64,000 bases of DNA from JARBUG01 sp035628915 (lineage in GTDB: Bacteria; Bacillota; Sulfobacillia; Symbiobacteriales; Symbiobacteriaceae): contig DASPIW010000057.1 in NCBI GenBank assembly GCA_035628915.1, positions 1 through 64,000 of the forward strand, in the 5' to 3' direction. Positions 59,766-64,000 of the stretch are shown here, piece after piece. The stretch's first letter is position 1. Each line of letters starts with the position of its first letter. The translations under genes and the position numbers were made by a program. The notes under the pieces are model-generated. The model made no database searches, had not been told where the DNA came from, and was given only the letters and a program-made list of their open reading frames with translations.

Positions 59766-60122
59766 CTAACCGACGAACTTTTTGACCGTGGAGAGGATCT
59801 TGTCGGGCTCAAAAGGCTTCACCACGAAGTCCTTTGCACCGGCCTTGATCGCTTCGATAACCATGGTCTGCTGTCCGAGGGCGGAAACCATAACAACCTT
59901 AGCGTTCACGTCAAGCGTCTTGATCTCCCGGGTCGCCGTGATGCCGTCCATCACCGGCATCGTGATGTCCATCAGCACCAGATCAGGCCGGTAGGACTGA
60001 TACTTCTGAATGGCTTCCTGGCCGTTCTCGGCTTCGCCGACCTCGTAACCGTTCTCCGTCAGCAGCTTGGCGCAGCGCATGCGCATGAAAGCCGCGTCAT
60101 CAACCAACAGAATCTTGGGCAA
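59766..60122 (-). CDS. cheY: Chemotaxis response regulator CheY
   Basis: A 118-residue single receiver domain with DD at 8-9, phosphoacceptor Asp52 (LMDITMPVMDG) and the conserved Lys in FVVKPF. It carries the signal from CheA to the flagellar switch. It lies between cheD and cheB in the operon. Confidence 0.95.
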   Translation of the reverse strand: MPKILLVDDAAFMRMRCAKLLTENGYEVGEAENGQEAIQKYQSYRPDLVLMDITMPVMDGITATREIKTLDVNAKVVMVSALGQQTMVIEAIKAGAKDFVVKPFEPDKILSTVKKFVG

Positions 60123-60146
60123 GTCGGTTCCCTCCCGCGATATTAC

Positions 60147-60641
60147 CTAAAGTTCTCTTTCTCCCCGGCCCACAGTACTGACCAGCAGCCTGCCGGTGCC
60201 CACAAAAAGCTGGAGCGTCCGGCCATAGGTCCCACCAGTATCGTCTCCTGTAAGGCGAATCCCGTGTTCCTGAAGCTGTGACTTCACGGCATCGCAATTG
60301 CGGCTGCCGATGTCCAGTTTGGAGCCCGCTCCCACGATGTTGAGCATCCTGGCGCCCCCTGCTATACGGGCAACCAGACGGGAACGAACGGCCCCGAGCT
60401 TCACCGCCTCTGCGATGGCGGCCGGGATGGCCGTGTCACCGAACTTGCCCGGCTGGACCACCTGGCCCCGGCTCAGGCTGCTTTCCGGCAACACCACGTG
60501 AACCATGACGCCCACGCGGGCGACTGCATCGTAGAGCGCCAGCCCGATGCAAGAACCCAGTCCGTAGCAGACCAGCACTTGCTCGGGTCTCGTGCCGCAC
60601 TTGAGTTCGCCCAGGCCTACCGCAATCGTCTCTACACTCAT
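60147..60641 (-). CDS. cheD: Chemoreceptor glutamine deamidase CheD
   Basis: A 164-residue deamidase with the catalytic Cys31 (GLGSCIGLAL) and His48 (VMVHVVLPES). It converts receptor Gln to Glu and, bound to CheC, tunes adaptation. It overlaps cheC by four bases, which fits their known partnership. Confidence 0.95.
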   Translation of the reverse strand: MSVETIAVGLGELKCGTRPEQVLVCYGLGSCIGLALYDAVARVGVMVHVVLPESSLSRGQVVQPGKFGDTAIPAAIAEAVKLGAVRSRLVARIAGGARMLNIVGAGSKLDIGSRNCDAVKSQLQEHGIRLTGDDTGGTYGRTLQLFVGTGRLLVSTVGRGEREL

Positions 60642-61234
60642 TCAATCTCTTCCAATGCAGCCACCAGACGTGCCATGGAATCCTGATCGGGCATCAGCAG
60701 GTAATGCCCGGGAATCTCACCGTTGAACCCCGTCTCCACCACCAACACCTCGTCCCCGTTGAGGTAAAGTTCCGTCACGACGGACTCCAAAATCGCCCCC
60801 GCCATGTCAACGACAACTACCGGCGTGGTGGGTACAATCGTGAGGCCTGTCCGGTCGGAGAGCGCGTTCAGGAACGAGGAACAGCAGATGTTTCCAAGTT
60901 CCGCAAGCCCCGAAACAGCCAGTTCGTCCAGCTGACGGGTGCTGCCCGGAGGCATCTCCATCAGCATGTCCACCACCCGCAGGCCGCTTTCCTGGGTGAA
61001 GAGCAGCATCAGGTGACCGTTCAGGTCCCCCTCGATTCCCAGGTAAACGGCTACGACGACCTTTTCAGGACCGCCGGCGATGTTGGGGACGACGGCCAGT
61101 GACAAAAACTGCAGGCGGGGATCCTGTAGCTGAATGCCGCCGGTGGTCATGCTGGACAGGGCACGGGAGCTATCGTTCAGCCCTTTCTGCACAATCGAGT
61201 AAAGGGCCTCAAGTTCGGCGTGTGTCAGATCCAT
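60638..61234 (-). CDS. cheC: CheY-P phosphatase CheC
   Basis: A 198-residue CheC. The second active-site helix, VSGLAELGNICCSSFLNALS, keeps the Glu and Asn pair. The equivalent first helix (SIVQKGLNDSSRALS) has Ser and Gln instead, so only one site looks active. CheC dephosphorylates CheY-P and binds CheD, encoded next door. Confidence 0.93.
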   Translation of the reverse strand: MDLTHAELEALYSIVQKGLNDSSRALSSMTTGGIQLQDPRLQFLSLAVVPNIAGGPEKVVVAVYLGIEGDLNGHLMLLFTQESGLRVVDMLMEMPPGSTRQLDELAVSGLAELGNICCSSFLNALSDRTGLTIVPTTPVVVVDMAGAILESVVTELYLNGDEVLVVETGFNGEIPGHYLLMPDQDSMARLVAALEEIE

Positions 61235-61269
61235 GCTGCCCCCTTCAGCCCCCTTTCCCGCTCAGCTCC

Positions 61270-63384
61270 CTAGCTCCGGAGCGCTTCCCGACGGTTGATC
61301 TCCGCCTGAACCGCACCGACCAGACTAGAGATGTCGAGGATGATGGCCACGTCGCCGTCGCCCATGATCGTCGCTCCCGAAATACCAGGGATATCGCCGA
61401 TGAACTTGCCGAGCGGCTTGATGACGACGTCGCCTTCGCCGATCAGATTGTCGACGACCAGGCCGATTTGCTTGCCCATGACGGAGACGATGACCATGAA
61501 GAACTCTTCCGGCTCCTCGTATCCCTCCGGGCGGTCCAGTTCAAACGCCTCGACCAGCCGCAGCAGGGGAATGACCTCACCGCGTTTGACGATGACTTCC
61601 CGGCCGCGCACGGTCTGGATCTGGCTGACCGGAATGCGGTCGGTTTCGACCACGGAGCTGAGCGGGATGCAGTAAGTAGTACCGACCACTTCGACCTGCA
61701 GGGAGCGGATGATCGCGAGAGTCAGGGGCAGCTTGACCCGGAACTCGGTGCCCTTGCCCACTTCGGACATGATCTCCACCGAGCCGTTCAGCTTCTCGAT
61801 GTTCTTGTGCACCACATCGAGCCCAACGCCCCGGCCCGAAATGTCGGTCACCTTCTCCGCCGTGGAGAAGCCGGGCGCCCAGACGAGGTTAACCACTTCG
61901 TGGTCCGGCATCCGCCGGGCGGCCTCTTCGGAGATGAGGCCCTTGCGAACGGCGCTGGCCCGGATCTTCTGGGGATCCATGCCGCGGCCGTCGTCCCGCA
62001 CGGAGATGATGATGTGGTTCTCCTCGTGGAACGCCTCCAGGATCACCGTGCCCTTGGCGGGCTTGCCGGTGCGCAGGCGGTCCATAGGCGCCTCGATCCC
62101 ATGGTCGACGGCATTGCGCAGCAGGTGCATCATGGGATCGCCGATCTCTTCGATGACGGAGCGGTCCAGTTCGGTCTCCTGGCCCAGCACGACGAACTCG
62201 ATCTCCTTGTTCGCCTTTTGGGCGGTATCGCGCACCATGCGGGGGAACTTGCGGAACAAGTTCTCGACCGGCAGCATGCGGGCCCGCTGGATTTCGTCCT
62301 GCAGGTTGCTCGTCATGCGGCTGATCTGCGCCAGAGCGCTGGACATGACCTGGACGACTTCGTCGCCTTCCTTATCCATCTCCAGGCGGGTCAGCACCTG
62401 GTTCAGACGCGTCCGCTCAATGACCAGTTCACCCACAAGGTTCATCAGGTTGTCGAGCACCTCGACGTTAACCCGCACCGTCCGCGACTCGTTCTTCCCG
62501 ACTTTCGCCACGGCACCCTTATCGACTGTGCCGGCAGACTCCGACACTACGGGCGCTTCGACCAACTGCAGGGCGGCCGCGGCATCTTCCGAAACCGCCG
62601 GTGGTGCGGAAACGGCAGAGACGGCGGAGAGCGCTACGATACCGGCTTCCGGCACCGACGCCAGCACGGCGCGAACCTTGTCGAGGGACTCGCCGGTAGC
62701 GAGCAGGATCTTCAGGTCGTCGCCAATCCGGTCCTCCTCGACTTCCTGCTGCGTGGGCCACGAACGGATGATCTCGCCGACGTCGCCCATGGCCAGCAGC
62801 GCCTGAAAGGCACGAACTGCGGGCATGGGGGAGTTCTTGTCCAGCAGCAGCACCGCCCAGAAGGTGTTCTTCCCACTCTGGCGGGCAGCGGTCAGCTTCT
62901 GTTCTTCCTCGGCGGAGAGGGGAGGCGCATCCGAGGGAAGCGCGGCGGGCGCCTCCGGAGGAACCGGAGCGGCCTCCTGGGCAGGAGCGGCGTTGCCGTC
63001 GATCGCAGCCAGGCGGGCCATAATCGCAGCCGTGGTCACGCCGGACTCCTGGCCGGTGGCGATCTCTTCCTTGAAGGCCTGCAGCACGTCCAGACAGGCC
63101 AACAGGGTGTCGCCCACTGCAGTGGTCAGCGCTAGCTTACCCTTGCGAAGCTTATCCAGTACGTTCTCCATAGAATGGGTCACTTCTGCCATCTTCTTAT
63201 GGCCCAAGGTGGCAGAGGAGCCCTTGAGCGTATGGGCGGCGCGGAAAATCTCCTGGAGGTGTTCCGGGTTCTGCCCATCCTTCTCCAGCCTCAGAATGCC
63301 CGCTTCCATCGCCTGCAGCTGCTCTTCGGCCTCATCGAGGAACACCTTGATGTCCTCTGCCGACATGTCGAAGTCAAAGCCCAT
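61270..63384 (-). CDS. cheA: Chemotaxis histidine kinase CheA
   Basis: A 704-residue kinase. The Hpt domain has phosphoacceptor His51 (RAAHTLKGSSATLG). A CheY/CheB-docking domain (~170-265), dimerisation helices (~310-370), the ATPase (LLRNAVDHGIEAPMDRL, VRDDGRGMDPQKI, ISGRGVGLDVV) and a CheW-like regulatory domain (~565-700) follow. ATG after AGGAGGGATACCTGCG. Confidence 0.96.
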   Translation of the reverse strand: MGFDFDMSAEDIKVFLDEAEEQLQAMEAGILRLEKDGQNPEHLQEIFRAAHTLKGSSATLGHKKMAEVTHSMENVLDKLRKGKLALTTAVGDTLLACLDVLQAFKEEIATGQESGVTTAAIMARLAAIDGNAAPAQEAAPVPPEAPAALPSDAPPLSAEEEQKLTAARQSGKNTFWAVLLLDKNSPMPAVRAFQALLAMGDVGEIIRSWPTQQEVEEDRIGDDLKILLATGESLDKVRAVLASVPEAGIVALSAVSAVSAPPAVSEDAAAALQLVEAPVVSESAGTVDKGAVAKVGKNESRTVRVNVEVLDNLMNLVGELVIERTRLNQVLTRLEMDKEGDEVVQVMSSALAQISRMTSNLQDEIQRARMLPVENLFRKFPRMVRDTAQKANKEIEFVVLGQETELDRSVIEEIGDPMMHLLRNAVDHGIEAPMDRLRTGKPAKGTVILEAFHEENHIIISVRDDGRGMDPQKIRASAVRKGLISEEAARRMPDHEVVNLVWAPGFSTAEKVTDISGRGVGLDVVHKNIEKLNGSVEIMSEVGKGTEFRVKLPLTLAIIRSLQVEVVGTTYCIPLSSVVETDRIPVSQIQTVRGREVIVKRGEVIPLLRLVEAFELDRPEGYEEPEEFFMVIVSVMGKQIGLVVDNLIGEGDVVIKPLGKFIGDIPGISGATIMGDGDVAIILDISSLVGAVQAEINRREALRS

Positions 63385-63398
63385 CGCAGGTATCCCTC

Positions 63399-63860
63399 CT
63401 AGACGACCTTACGTTCTTCCCTTTGCAGCACCCGCGCCAGATCAAGCAAGATGATCAGGCGGCCGTCGACCTTCGCGACGCCATGCACATACTCGGAATC
63501 CACCTTCGAGAGAAGCTGCGAAGGCGGCTCAATGCTGCTCTGCGGGACCCGGAGGACTTCGAGCACGGCATCGACGACCATGCCAACCTGCCCGCCTTCC
63601 AGCTCGGCCACGGCAATGCGTGTCGCCTTGGTGGCGGCGGATACCGGCAGATTCAACCGGCGCCGCAGGTCGACCACCGGGATGACCCGGCCGCGCAGGT
63701 TGGTCACCCCTTCGATGTACTTGGGCGTCCTGGGAACCCGAGTGACTCGCTGCAAGGGGCTGACTTCCCGAACGACGGAAATATCAGCGCCATAAAGTTC
63801 ATGTCCGAGTTGAAACACGACCAGTTGCGTGATGATCTCGCGCTGCTCCTGCTGTGCCAC
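63399..63860 (-). CDS. cheW: Chemotaxis coupling protein CheW
   Basis: A 153-residue SH3-like adaptor (QLVVFQLGHELYGADISVVR, NLRGRVIPVVDLRRRL) that links receptors to CheA. It lies directly before cheA. Confidence 0.93.
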   Translation of the reverse strand: MAQQEQREIITQLVVFQLGHELYGADISVVREVSPLQRVTRVPRTPKYIEGVTNLRGRVIPVVDLRRRLNLPVSAATKATRIAVAELEGGQVGMVVDAVLEVLRVPQSSIEPPSQLLSKVDSEYVHGVAKVDGRLIILLDLARVLQREERKVV

Positions 63861-63893
63861 GATTGACTCCCTCCATTCGAGCCTGATGGGCCG

Positions 63894-64000
63894 CTACACA
63901 GCGGTCAGCTGTGCGTGGGCCAGAATGCGGCGGGCGTCAACCAGCACCACAAGCCGGTTTTCCCCCATCTTGATGATGCCGGAAACCATGGCGCCCGTGT
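63894..64000 (-). CDS. CheW-domain protein, C-terminal fragment at the window edge
   Basis: The last 35 codons of a gene entering from the right: VSGIIKMGENRLVVLVDARR and then ILAHAQLTAV before a TAG. This is the end of a CheW-like domain, probably a second CheW or a CheV. It is on the strand of the operon, 34 bases before cheW. Confidence 0.7.
   Translation of the reverse strand, partial: TGAMVSGIIKMGENRLVVLVDARRILAHAQLTAV

Overview
The window reads as a chromosomal segment of a GC-rich, endospore-forming Firmicute, most like Symbiobacterium or a close relative. The reasons are GC-rich codon use with frequent GTG and TTG starts behind strong AGGAGG-type ribosome binding sites, sporulation genes (spoIIIE, tepA, ylzJ and both dipicolinate synthase subunits), a Bacillus-like gene order around dapA, CheC/CheD/CheX chemotaxis proteins, and a full NADH-oxidising complex I. 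The genus is inferred from memory of gene content, not from a search.

Layout. 1-361: one copy of a dispersed palindromic repeat. 362-7785: ridA and a membrane-anchored hydrolase; a coiled-coil/collagen-like small protein; a bifunctional-nuclease-domain protein; a tiny membrane protein; a membrane PAS protein; the primary sigma factor; and a decayed nucleosidase gene. 7859-20587 (minus): nuoABCDEFGHIJKLN from one good promoter, with no nuoM. 20979-25124: a D,D-carboxypeptidase and a large secreted glycosidase-like protein. 25678-29121: rodZ, asnS, degV. 29298-34603: an L,D-transpeptidase, a two-headed c-di-GMP enzyme (GGDEF plus HD-GYP) and an overlapping secreted subtilisin. 34856-41063: a catabolic acyl-CoA operon with acyl-CoA dehydrogenase, biotin carrier, a two-gene AtuA, a prenyltransferase-repeat protein, enoyl-CoA hydratase and a carboxyltransferase. 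41266-42135: an unknown two-domain protein. 42223-48570: spoIIIE, fur, ylzJ, tepA, a small unknown gene and ribonuclease J. 48571-51418: repeat copy 2, then a unit made of a c-di-GMP riboswitch, a TPR/HD-GYP-like protein and a small exported peptide. 51419-57136: dapB-spoVFA-spoVFB-asd-dapG-dapA, which makes lysine and spore dipicolinate. 57264-64000: a chemotaxis operon, cheW(partial)-cheW-cheA-cheC-cheD-cheY-cheB-cheR-cheX, running in from the right edge.

How the parts work together. The dap/spoVF operon makes dihydrodipicolinate and diverts it either to diaminopimelate and lysine or to dipicolinate in the spore; SpoIIIE and TepA nearby fit the same programme. Two separate loci handle c-di-GMP. 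One is the GGDEF/HD-GYP protein coupled to a protease. The other is a riboswitch-controlled TPR/HD-GYP-like gene followed on the same strand by a 44-residue pre-peptide. That second arrangement resembles a Rap-Phr pair placed under c-di-GMP control and is the most striking candidate new system here.
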